Shown piece after piece: positions 17,583 through 26,532 of a stretch of 64,000 nt of DNA. The position numbers and the translations under genes were made by a program. The notes under the pieces were generated by a model. The model was not told the origin of the DNA. It saw only the letters and a list, made by a program, of their open reading frames with translations, and made no database searches. The stretch's first letter is position 1; each line of letters begins with the position of its first letter. The DNA is from Undibacterium parvum (lineage in GTDB: Bacteria; Pseudomonadota; Gammaproteobacteria; Burkholderiales; Burkholderiaceae_D): positions 4,402,001 through 4,466,000 of the forward strand of contig NZ_CP034464.1 in assembly GCF_003955735.1 (NCBI RefSeq). Direction: 5' to 3'.

Positions 17583-18845
17583 TTAGTGTTTGTGCTCACC
17601 AATCAAGGCGATAGAATCGAATTCTCTTTGGTTGGCCTGATGTCTACGCATGACCATAAACATGGTAGCCGCCACGAAGAGGCCGAATAGGATGATCACC
17701 AGATGGATATTCATCTGAAACGACACCATTAATGCATACAATCCCAGCATCACCAGCACCGACAAATTCTCATTGAAATTTTGCACGGCGATTGAATGTC
17801 CGGCGCTCATCAATACATGGCCGCGATGTTGCAGCAGTGCGTTCATCGGTACTACAAAAAAACCTGCCAAAGCCCCGATCAAGATCAGTAAGGGATAGGC
17901 GACCCATACATTCGTCACCATGGTCATGGTGGTGACGACCAAGCCCATGGCGATACCCAAAGGCATCACCGATAAGGATTTCTTCAAAGGTACAAAGCGC
18001 GCTGCTCCGACCGCCCCCAGCGCCACGCCGACTGCGACCACACCTTGCAAAACGGCGGCTTTATTGAGTGGCATGCCCAGTGAGGTTCTAGCCCAGTCGA
18101 GTACGATAAATTGTAGTGTGGCGCCAGCCGCCCAAAATAAGGTGGTCACTGCCAGTGATATTTGTCCCAGTTTATCAGCCCATAAGGTGCGAAAGCAGCC
18201 GGCAAACTCTGTCACCATTTTGATAGGATTGCGCTGTTGACAGTCGTAGCGTGCACCAGTATCGGGTATGCGTAGATTGAAGGCTGCCGCCAGTGCATAA
18301 CAACCGGTAATGACTAATAGTGCCGCTTCAGTGGGGGAGTCTATGCCGAAATCGAACACCGGGAAATCAAGGCTTAATAAAGCTGATGAGACCTTAGGAT
18401 TAATCAGTGTGCCACCCAAGACTGTGCCGAAAATAATCGAAGTGATGGTCAAGCCTTCTATCCAGCCATTGGCAGCGACTAGTCGATCCGGCGGTAGTAG
18501 CTCGGTGAGGATGCCGTACTTGGCTGGCGAGTAAGCCGCCGCGCCAAATCCTACGGCAGCGTAGGCGAGCAAGGGGTGTACATCGGCGAACATCAATGCG
18601 CAACCGGCCACTTTAATCAGGTTGGTGACGAACATCACCTTGCCCTTGGGCAGAGAGTCGGCAAAAGCACCGACGAAGGCTGCCAGTAACACGTAGGACA
18701 TCACGAAGAATAATTTCAGCAGGGGCGTCATCCAAGCTGGCGCATCCATGCTAACTAAGAGAGCCATCGCTGTGATCAGCAATGCGTTATCGGCCAGCGA
18801 GGAAAAAAACTGCGCTGCCATAATTGTGTAAAAACCGCGTTTCAT
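17583..18845 (-). CDS. lplT: Lysophospholipid transporter LplT (MFS)
   Basis: 420 residues with about 12 membrane helices. The N-terminus MKRGFYTIMAAQFFSSLADNAL and the early loop PAWMTPLLKLFFVMSYVLLAAFVGAFADSLPKGKVMF are typical of LplT, which flips lysophospholipids to the inner leaflet for re-acylation. A GTG ten codons upstream is in frame; the ATG at 18845 fits the family start better. The usual partner aas (acyltransferase) is not next to it. The gene is divergent from radA. Confidence 0.87.
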   Translation of the reverse strand: MKRGFYTIMAAQFFSSLADNALLITAMALLVSMDAPAWMTPLLKLFFVMSYVLLAAFVGAFADSLPKGKVMFVTNLIKVAGCALMFADVHPLLAYAAVGFGAAAYSPAKYGILTELLPPDRLVAANGWIEGLTITSIIFGTVLGGTLINPKVSSALLSLDFPVFDFGIDSPTEAALLVITGCYALAAAFNLRIPDTGARYDCQQRNPIKMVTEFAGCFRTLWADKLGQISLAVTTLFWAAGATLQFIVLDWARTSLGMPLNKAAVLQGVVAVGVALGAVGAARFVPLKKSLSVMPLGIAMGLVVTTMTMVTNVWVAYPLLILIGALAGFFVVPMNALLQHRGHVLMSAGHSIAVQNFNENLSVLVMLGLYALMVSFQMNIHLVIILFGLFVAATMFMVMRRHQANQREFDSIALIGEHKH

Positions 18846-19001
18846 TCGTTTTCTATACCTGTTACATAATGTCACCGAATGGCTTTATACCATGAAAATT
18901 CAGAAATACTCATGAAATAGAGCAAGCATTTCGTAAGATACTGTTTAAAATATCAGTATATTTTGCATTTTTAGATCTATCCTTCCAACCAGACTTCGAC
19001 C

Positions 19002-20384
19002 ATGGCCAAAGCAAAGACAAATTACACCTGTACCGAATGCGGTGGCATTCTGAATAAATGGGCCGGGCAATGTCCGTCTTGCCAGCAATGGAATACTTTG
19101 GTGGAGACCATCATCGAGGTTGGCGGCAATCGCTTTTCAAATACCCACCAGAGCTTGGCGCAAACCGCGCCTGTGCTCAATTTGGCAGATATTGAGACTG
19201 AGGATATTCCGCGCTTCGGCACCGGCATAGAAGAATTCGATAGAGTGCTTGGTGGCGGCTTGGTGCCAGGCGGCGTGGTCTTGATCGGTGGCGACCCTGG
19301 CATAGGTAAATCGACGCTCTTATTGCAGGCGCTGGCTAGCCTTTCCAAGCTCAAAAAGGTGTTGTACGTCAGCGGTGAAGAATCCGGTTCGCAGATTGCC
19401 TTGCGCGCCAAACGCCTGATGCTCGATGCCACCGATTTACATTTGCAGGCCGAGATACAGCTGGAAAAGATTCTTAATACCCTGGCCGATTACAAACCGC
19501 AGGTGGTGGTGATCGACTCGATACAGACCGTGTATTCGGATGCGCTCAGCTCGGCGCCCGGCTCGGTGGCGCAGGTGCGTGAATGTGCGGCGCAGCTCAC
19601 GCGTATCGCCAAGGGCAATAACATCACCATGATCCTGGTCGGGCATGTCACCAAGGACGGTGCGCTGGCCGGGCCGCGCGTGCTGGAGCATATTGTCGAT
19701 ACCGTCTTGTACTTTGAGGGTGATACCCATTCTAGTTTTCGATTGGTGCGGGCGATTAAAAACCGCTTTGGCGCGGTCAATGAATTGGGCGTGTTTGCCA
19801 TGACAGAAAAAGGTTTGAAAGGGGTATCCAATCCTTCTGCTTTATTCCTGTCGCAGCACGATACCCCGGTGGCTGGCTCTTGCGTGATGGTGACGCAGGA
19901 AGGCACGCGCCCGCTCTTGGTCGAGATCCAGGCTCTGGTCGATACCTCGCATGCACCCAACGCCAAACGGCTGTCGGTAGGCTTGGATCAAAATCGGCTG
20001 GCGATGTTACTGGCGGTCTTGCACAGACACGCCGGCGTCGCCGCCTCCGATCAGGATGTGTTTATCAATGCCGTCGGTGGCGTTAAGATCACCGAGCCAG
20101 CCGCCGATCTGGCGGTGCTACTGGCGATTAATTCATCGATGCGCAATAAGCCTTTGCCGCGCGGCTTAGTGGTGTTTGGCGAGGTCGGTTTGGCGGGTGA
20201 AATCCGACCCGCGCCACGCGGTCAGGAACGCTTGCGCGAAGCCGCCAAACTAGGCTTCTCGATTGCCATCATCCCCAAATCAAATGCGCCAAAACAAAAA
20301 ATCGAAGGCTTACAAATCATCGCGGTCGACCGTATCGACGAGGCACTGAGCAAGGTCAGAGATATCGACGGTCTGCTCGAATAA
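19002..20384 (+). CDS. radA: DNA repair protein RadA
   Basis: 460 residues. The four-cysteine zinc finger (CTECGG, then CPSCQQW) opens the protein. Walker A is GGDPGIGKST, Walker B lies in VVVIDSIQTV, the RadA KNRFG motif is at KNRFGAVNE, and a Lon-protease-like C-terminal domain ends the protein (PRGLVVFGEVGLAGEIRP). RadA is a RecA-like helicase that drives branch migration in recombination. It lies near recBCD here, though separated by a repeat region. Confidence 0.95.
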   Translation: MAKAKTNYTCTECGGILNKWAGQCPSCQQWNTLVETIIEVGGNRFSNTHQSLAQTAPVLNLADIETEDIPRFGTGIEEFDRVLGGGLVPGGVVLIGGDPGIGKSTLLLQALASLSKLKKVLYVSGEESGSQIALRAKRLMLDATDLHLQAEIQLEKILNTLADYKPQVVVIDSIQTVYSDALSSAPGSVAQVRECAAQLTRIAKGNNITMILVGHVTKDGALAGPRVLEHIVDTVLYFEGDTHSSFRLVRAIKNRFGAVNELGVFAMTEKGLKGVSNPSALFLSQHDTPVAGSCVMVTQEGTRPLLVEIQALVDTSHAPNAKRLSVGLDQNRLAMLLAVLHRHAGVAASDQDVFINAVGGVKITEPAADLAVLLAINSSMRNKPLPRGLVVFGEVGLAGEIRPAPRGQERLREAAKLGFSIAIIPKSNAPKQKIEGLQIIAVDRIDEALSKVRDIDGLLE

Positions 20385-20542
20385 GGCTTTAAGAGTTGCA
20401 ATATACTCCCCGTGGTATGCGATTCCTATAGCCGCTTGCGCATAGGATATGCGGGCAAACGACCAATAGATGTGGATACTCCCCTTAAAAGTCTAATTTG
20501 GCAACTGTTCAGCCTGCTACTAAAATTATTGAAAACAAAACG

Positions 20543-20645
20543 AAAACCTCTCAAAGGAGACACAGAGGCACAGAGAAAAACGGAGAACTGCCTTGCTTTC
20601 CTCTGTGAACCTCTGTGTCTCTGTGCCTCTGTGTTGAGTGGTTTT
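20543..20645. repeat. Long inverted repeat of the CACAGAGGCACAGAG type
   Basis: The left arm (about 20543-20588) contains CACAGAGGCACAGAGA. The right arm (about 20598-20645) contains its complement TCTCTGTGCCTCTGTG plus extra CTCTGTG units, and both arms end in AAAACC/GGTTTT. The element fills much of the 340-base gap between radA and recD; nothing else clear is seen there apart from a small hairpin near 20424-20447. Similar CTCTGTG-rich palindromes occur scattered in many bacterial genomes, as I recall. It may fold as a transcribed hairpin between the convergent genes. Confidence 0.7.
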
Positions 20646-20725
20646 GACTTTCTTCATAGCGGGCTGAACAGTAAGCTAATTTGACGTAAATTTTAGGCAA
20701 ATCCTACGCAAATCCTACGCAAATT

Positions 20726-22771
20726 CTAGGCAAGTAAGCCGGTCAAACCGCTGGCGCGTAGGGTGCGGCGTTTTAAGGCTTCTTCAAACACCGATGCGAC
20801 TGGTGTGACTAGGGTGAAATTGCTTCTGGCGCGGGTGATGCCGGTGTACACCAGTTCGCGACTGAGCACGGGCGATGCGACTTCGGGCAAGACCAGCACG
20901 GTGTGACTAAATTCCGAACCCTGGGATTTATGCACCGTCATGGCGTAGGCGGTCACCACCTCGCGCAGACGGGTGGCCAGTACGCTGCGTACTGTTTGCC
21001 CTTCTAAAAAGTAGACGCGTGGGGCGTCTGCGCGCAACGGATCGGGCAGGCAGATGCCGATGTCGCCGTTGTAAACCCCGGTACCGTGATCATTGCGTGT
21101 GATCATCACTGGCCGGCCTATATACCATTCGGTGTGACGCTTGATCAGTTTTTGGCTCTCCAGAGCGAGCTCGATGGCAGTATTTAAACCAGCCACTCCC
21201 CATGCGCCTTCGCGCACCGCACATAAGATACGAAAACTTTCAAAACGCTGGAGTAGTTGCAAGGCCCACAGCTCATGTTCTGCCACCAGACTGGCGGGAT
21301 CTGCATAAACACGCGGCTGCTGGTTCAGCAGTGACAGATAACTGCGGTAACCGCCTTCCGCGCCGCTGCGACCGTTTAGCGCTAATTCCAAGATCTGTTT
21401 AGACTGAGCTTGTGTAATCCAATGCAAGTTGCTGCTATCGCCAGCGCGCAGACTAGCCACTGCGGCGGCGCTATTGCCGCTGTTGACCGCCAGTGCCAGT
21501 TTGCCGATAGGCCCACCGAAGCGCCGACTCTGGCGCAGCATCACGGTTTGCTGGCCCATGGCGGCAGCATCACCGCGGAACTGCGCAGGCAGCTTGACCC
21601 CGCAACTACTGCTCAAGTAGTCTAGCGTCTGATCGTTATAGCCGCCGGCCTCGGCATCCCGGCATAAGTCGCCGAGTACCGCGCCAGCTTCTACCGAGGC
21701 CAACTGATCTTTATCGCCCAGCAGTATCAACATGGTGCTGGCGGGCAGGGCTGCAAGTATCGCCGCCATCATCTCCAGATGTACCATCGAAGCCTCGTCC
21801 ACGATCAGCACATCGAGATCGAGTTGATTGCCGCTGTGATGGGCAAACAGGCGGGTATCCGGACGCGCACCAAGCAAGCTGTGCAGCGTGCGCGCCGCAC
21901 CCATACGGTTACTTAATTGCGCCAAGGGCAGGGCGCTGCCAACTTTATCACTGAGTTCTTGCAGCGCGGCGTCTATCGCTTGTTTAAGTCGGGCGGCGGC
22001 CTTGCCGGTAGGCGCGGCCAGTGCGATACGTAAATTTTCTGGTTTTGCAGCACTAGCGAACAGCAGCGCCAGTAAGCGCGCCACGGTATAGGTTTTGCCG
22101 GTGCCGGGGCCGCCAGTGATGATACTGAGTTGGCTACGCAGGGCAATCGCGCAGGCGATTTTTTGCCAGTCTGGCGCACTGGCACTCTCTGCACTTTCTG
22201 CACTTTTTGCACTGAGGTCGTTGCTATCAAACAGCTTATTGAGCCAGTGTTTGGCTAGCGCCAGATCGACTGTGCGTTGAGATCCTGCTCGTGCGCGTAT
22301 CGCCTTTGCGACATTGCTCTCATCGGTCCAGTAACGTCGCAAATACAGTCGGTCTTGATCCAGCACCAGCGGCTGTTGTTGATCTGCTTGCGTCTGCGCT
22401 AGCCAGATGTGCGGGCAATTGCTGAGACGCGCACGCCATTCGTTCGATCCATTCGGGAGCGGCTGCGCTAGTTCCGCCAAGGCCTGCCATTGCGCGCTTT
22501 TCCAGCCTAATAAGCCACAAGGATCATCCGCTAGTTCCTGCAATATCAGGCAACTATGGCCGCGACCTTCGAGTTCTGATAATAGCGTGCAAGCCAAAAG
22601 TTGCGCCGGGTCTTGCATGCCCAAGGACGCCATAAAGCGTGCTAAGGCAGGGCCAAGCCGACGCAACACGCCAGCTTGTGCGAATTCGTCGAAGGTCTCA
22701 AACAAAGTCTGCAAATTGTCTGGAATAACCTGGAAAGTAGCGGCATTCGTGAGGTCTGCACTGCGCATCAT
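20726..22771 (-). CDS. recD: Exodeoxyribonuclease V alpha chain RecD
   Basis: About 681 residues of the RecD family. Walker A is ITGGPGTGKTYTVARLLALL and Walker B is LIVDEASMVHLEMM. The motif near GDKDQLASVEAGAVLGDL, the arginine-bearing block MLRQSRRFGGPIG and the C-terminal YAMTVHKSQGSEF (helicase motif V/VI) are all present. RecD is the fast 5'-3' motor of RecBCD. The start at 22771 is set by the ATGA overlap with the recB stop; the open frame runs 25 codons further upstream into recB. Confidence 0.93.
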   Translation of the reverse strand: MMRSADLTNAATFQVIPDNLQTLFETFDEFAQAGVLRRLGPALARFMASLGMQDPAQLLACTLLSELEGRGHSCLILQELADDPCGLLGWKSAQWQALAELAQPLPNGSNEWRARLSNCPHIWLAQTQADQQQPLVLDQDRLYLRRYWTDESNVAKAIRARAGSQRTVDLALAKHWLNKLFDSNDLSAKSAESAESASAPDWQKIACAIALRSQLSIITGGPGTGKTYTVARLLALLFASAAKPENLRIALAAPTGKAAARLKQAIDAALQELSDKVGSALPLAQLSNRMGAARTLHSLLGARPDTRLFAHHSGNQLDLDVLIVDEASMVHLEMMAAILAALPASTMLILLGDKDQLASVEAGAVLGDLCRDAEAGGYNDQTLDYLSSSCGVKLPAQFRGDAAAMGQQTVMLRQSRRFGGPIGKLALAVNSGNSAAAVASLRAGDSSNLHWITQAQSKQILELALNGRSGAEGGYRSYLSLLNQQPRVYADPASLVAEHELWALQLLQRFESFRILCAVREGAWGVAGLNTAIELALESQKLIKRHTEWYIGRPVMITRNDHGTGVYNGDIGICLPDPLRADAPRVYFLEGQTVRSVLATRLREVVTAYAMTVHKSQGSEFSHTVLVLPEVASPVLSRELVYTGITRARSNFTLVTPVASVFEEALKRRTLRASGLTGLLA

Positions 22772-25700
22772 AGACTCGCGCTTTCTGTAATAAATAAATT
22801 GTCGAGAGCGTCCAGCAGGCTGCTGTTGGCTGGCAACTGGTAACAACCATGCGTCTGGCTATTGTGTATGCCGCGCAAGAAAAAGAAGATCGCGCCACCG
22901 AGTTGGGTGTCTGGATCATAGTGCGCACCAAGACGGCTCTTTAGCAGCCTATGCAGCGCCAGTAGATAGATGGATCCTTGCACATCATAGCGATGCTGGG
23001 CCATCGCGCCTGCCAAAGCATCGTGGTGATAACTGGCATCGTCGTCACCGAGGTGGTTTGATTTGTAATCGAGCACCCAGTAGCGGCCCTGATGTTCAAA
23101 CACCAGATCGGCATAGCCCTTGAGCATGCCGTGCAGTTGCCGCTCTGGCAGGGCAGGGCGCGCAATGCCGGCTAGTAAATGGCTTTGGCAGAGTTGGTCT
23201 AGCTCACTGGTGGCGAAATGCTCGCTAGGGAACCAGAATTCCATCTCGGGCAGGGTATGGTCTAACTCGAAATCGCACAGTGTGGCTGCGAGTGCGGGTA
23301 AGCGGGTGTTGGCAATTGCTTGTAGCCAGAGCGCGCTCTCCGCTTGCCTATGGCCCCAGCCCGCACGTTCACAACGCTCGCCTAGTCGCTGGGTAAAACT
23401 GGCGTGATGAACGATGTCAAAGCCTTCCAATCCCATCCATTCCAGTTGTTCATGCAAAAATTGTCCAGGTAGTGGGCCGCGTGGGAATTGATGCCAGGCC
23501 GAGTCTTGCGTGGGGCTAAATGGCGTGCGAATCAGCGCGCCAATCAGGAGCGTATTTTGAAGCTCTAAGTCAGGATTTTCTAAGAGTTTTTCTTCCTGCG
23601 CATGGCTGGCGAGCACAGGCTTGTTGGTGGCGGACATCGCCTTGGTGAGCGCGGTAAAACTGCTGACTGACCAATCGCGTTCAAAGCTGGCGCTAAATAC
23701 GGGTGCGTCGATAAGAGCAGGTTTTTGATCGAGTTGCGCCAGCATGCTGAGCGGACAGCCTTGCTCCAGTGTTGCGATAGGCAAGATAGCGATCGCTGCG
23801 CAATCGCCGCGCAATTTAGCCAGCTCATCCTTTAAATCCGCCGCAGCGAGAGCTCTACCACCAGCAATCAGATAACCCAAAGCAGAATCATGAATCTTGT
23901 TTTTGAGCGAAGCGACGCCTAGCCATAAGGCATGGCGTGCGCGGGTGAGTGCCACGTACAGGAGACGCAGATCTTCTTCGAGACGGGCCGCCTCCACCTG
24001 CGCCAGGGCATCATTGCTTAAAGCCAGATCTATGTGAGGTGCGCCGTGCTCATCGACATATTCTAAAAAGCTGCGATTGCGGGTGCTAGCCGGACGGGCG
24101 CTGACCGCGAAAGGCAAAAATACCAGAGGATATTCCAGCCCTTTGGATTTGTGCACGGTAACCACCTTGACCAACTCGGCATCGCTCTCTAAACGTAATA
24201 CCCTTTCGTCACCGCCTTCACTCTCATTCTCAATCTGCTCTGCCAGCCAGCGTATCACTGCTTGTTCACCATCGAGTTTTTGACTGACGCTTTGCAATAG
24301 CTCGGCCAGGTGCAGTAGATTAGTCAAGCGGCGTTCGCCACCGGCTTGTTGCAATAAGCGTGCTGGCAAGCCTAGATCGTGAATGAAACGTCTGAGCATC
24401 GCCAGGATGCCCTGACGTTGCCACAGGGTGTGCAAGCTCTTTAGTTGTTCTATTCTTTGCTCCCACAGCATATCGTCATCGACGTGGCTGGCCAGCGTCG
24501 CCAGTGTCAGCCCTGCGGTGGCGGTGGCAAAGGCGGCACGTCCCAGAGCATTATCTAAGGGATTCGAGACTGCGCGTAACCAGCGCAAGACATCGGCGGC
24601 TTCTTCACTTCGTATCACTGAATCTTTGTCGGATAAGTAGACGCTGGCGATCTGACGTTTTTGCAAGGCACGGCGGATGGCCGCAGCCTCATTGCGGTCG
24701 CGTACCAGGATCGCAATGTCGGCCGCCTGCAGACGCGTAAAACTTGGAACACCATCCACCACAGTCTGAAAGCCAGCCTGCGTATCGTTGAGTAGGTTGA
24801 CGATCTGTTCAGCGCAAATATTAGCAAACAACTGGTAGTAGTCATTCTTATTCAGATCAGATTCGGCGCTAGACCAAAGCGTCAGGGCGTTCAGCGCGCC
24901 CTGGCTATCGACTAAGCTTTCGTTGCGACCCTGGCTAGCGACAGGCTCAAACGGCAGCGGATTATCGGTCTCGCTACGAAACTTGAAAGCACCAGAGCTA
25001 AAGCCGCTGTGCTCGCTATCGCCTTCGGCATACAAAAACAGTTGATTCACGGCCTGCACCAAAGCCACGCTAGAACGGTAATTCGTGCCGAGCAAATAAT
25101 GTCTGCCGCTAGTGGCCAGACGCGCCGCCAGATAACTATTGATGTCGGCACCGCGAAATCCATAAATCGATTGCTTAGGATCACCGATCAAAAACAGCCC
25201 CAATTCCGGGCGGTTTTGTGCAACCTGGTACAGTGCATCAAAAATTTGGTATTGCTCGGGCGAGGTATCTTGAAACTCATCGATCATGGCCAGTGGATAT
25301 TGCGCCACGATACGCGCACGCAGCGCCGCGGCATTGTCACCTGTGAGTGCCAGACGTAAGCGCGTCAGCATATCGGCAAAGCCAAACTGGCGTTTACTTT
25401 GCTTGAGCGTGGCGACTCGCGCCGCAATTGCGTGGGCAGCATGGCGTATCAAGGCAAACTTAATAGGTTCAATTTTGCCTAGCTCGGCCTTTAATGCGCT
25501 TAGCAGACCGAAAACTTCCGGTACCACTACGCTATGCCCCTTGTTGCAGGCGTCAACGATGCCATCAGGAGTGAGGCGAGTCCAGGCTTTATCAAACGCG
25601 TCTGGCATCAGGGCCAGCGGATCTTGCGCCCATTCCCGTAAAGAGGCGAACCAGGCTTGCACCGTTGCCGTTTTGAGCTTGACGCCGCTAAAACACTTGG

Positions 25701-26532
25701 GCGTCGCAGTTTGCTGCGCTTCTATCCATGCCTGCATGTCTTGCGCGCGTTCTAACCAGCCTTGCTTTAGTTCGCCCAAGATCGCGCCTTGTTCACTTTG
25801 CACGCGATGAATTAGCTGAGCCAAAGTCTCTTTCGGCACAGCTCCTAGTAACTCGCTCTTACCCACCAAAGGACGTATGGCATTTTCTAATGCGCTCACT
25901 TCATTCCAGTAACTGCGCAGCACCGCTAAGGTCTGGGTATCGAGTTGGTAGACCTGTTGCCGCCAATAATCGCGCACTGCATCTTCTAACAGAGCAGTTT
26001 CATCACTGAGTAATTCTTCATCAAACAAGCTGCCGCTATCAAACGCATGTTCGCGCAACATGCGCTGGCACCAGGCGTCTATCGTGAAGATGGCGGCATC
26101 ATCCATACTCTCGGCTGCCAACATCAGACGGTGCGCCGCTTGCAGTCGCGCTTGCTCCGAGGTATAGGCCGCTATCAATTCGCACAGAAACACATCTTTG
26201 CGATCGGGCAGCGCACCGCGAAAACATTTTGCCGCATGCACCAGCCGCTCACGGATACGATGCGACAGTTCGCGGGTGGCGGCGCGGGTGAAGGTCATCA
26301 CCAGAATTTCTGAAGGGAGTAGGGCGCGTGGGAATGCGCTGTTCGTTCCAAGCTCGTCCCCAAGTTCGCTGCCATGCCCGAGCACCAGGCGCAGATACAG
26401 GGCGGCGATGGTCCAGGTCTTGCCGGTACCCGCGCTGGCCTCTATCAGGCGCGAACCATGCAGTGGAAAATGCAGCGCGTCCAGCACTTGGCTGCCGTTG
26501 GCTTGATTTAGTTGCTGCTGGTGATTGTTCAT
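22768..26532 (-). CDS. recB: Exodeoxyribonuclease V beta chain RecB
   Basis: 1254 residues, close to the usual RecB length. The superfamily 1 helicase has Walker A IEASAGTGKTWTIAALYLRL, motif II in AMIDEFQDTSPEQYQIFDAL, motif III GDPKQSIYGFRGAD and motif V/VI at VVTVHKSKGLEYPLVFLPF and LLYVALTRARHAL. The C-terminal nuclease has DLVFEHQGRYWVLDYKSNHL, containing the catalytic Asp and Lys. It overlaps recC upstream and recD downstream by four bases each, so the three subunits are translated together. This supports a functional RecBCD enzyme. Confidence 0.95.
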   Translation of the reverse strand: MNNHQQQLNQANGSQVLDALHFPLHGSRLIEASAGTGKTWTIAALYLRLVLGHGSELGDELGTNSAFPRALLPSEILVMTFTRAATRELSHRIRERLVHAAKCFRGALPDRKDVFLCELIAAYTSEQARLQAAHRLMLAAESMDDAAIFTIDAWCQRMLREHAFDSGSLFDEELLSDETALLEDAVRDYWRQQVYQLDTQTLAVLRSYWNEVSALENAIRPLVGKSELLGAVPKETLAQLIHRVQSEQGAILGELKQGWLERAQDMQAWIEAQQTATPKCFSGVKLKTATVQAWFASLREWAQDPLALMPDAFDKAWTRLTPDGIVDACNKGHSVVVPEVFGLLSALKAELGKIEPIKFALIRHAAHAIAARVATLKQSKRQFGFADMLTRLRLALTGDNAAALRARIVAQYPLAMIDEFQDTSPEQYQIFDALYQVAQNRPELGLFLIGDPKQSIYGFRGADINSYLAARLATSGRHYLLGTNYRSSVALVQAVNQLFLYAEGDSEHSGFSSGAFKFRSETDNPLPFEPVASQGRNESLVDSQGALNALTLWSSAESDLNKNDYYQLFANICAEQIVNLLNDTQAGFQTVVDGVPSFTRLQAADIAILVRDRNEAAAIRRALQKRQIASVYLSDKDSVIRSEEAADVLRWLRAVSNPLDNALGRAAFATATAGLTLATLASHVDDDMLWEQRIEQLKSLHTLWQRQGILAMLRRFIHDLGLPARLLQQAGGERRLTNLLHLAELLQSVSQKLDGEQAVIRWLAEQIENESEGGDERVLRLESDAELVKVVTVHKSKGLEYPLVFLPFAVSARPASTRNRSFLEYVDEHGAPHIDLALSNDALAQVEAARLEEDLRLLYVALTRARHALWLGVASLKNKIHDSALGYLIAGGRALAAADLKDELAKLRGDCAAIAILPIATLEQGCPLSMLAQLDQKPALIDAPVFSASFERDWSVSSFTALTKAMSATNKPVLASHAQEEKLLENPDLELQNTLLIGALIRTPFSPTQDSAWHQFPRGPLPGQFLHEQLEWMGLEGFDIVHHASFTQRLGERCERAGWGHRQAESALWLQAIANTRLPALAATLCDFELDHTLPEMEFWFPSEHFATSELDQLCQSHLLAGIARPALPERQLHGMLKGYADLVFEHQGRYWVLDYKSNHLGDDDASYHHDALAGAMAQHRYDVQGSIYLLALHRLLKSRLGAHYDPDTQLGGAIFFFLRGIHNSQTHGCYQLPANSSLLDALDNLFITESASL

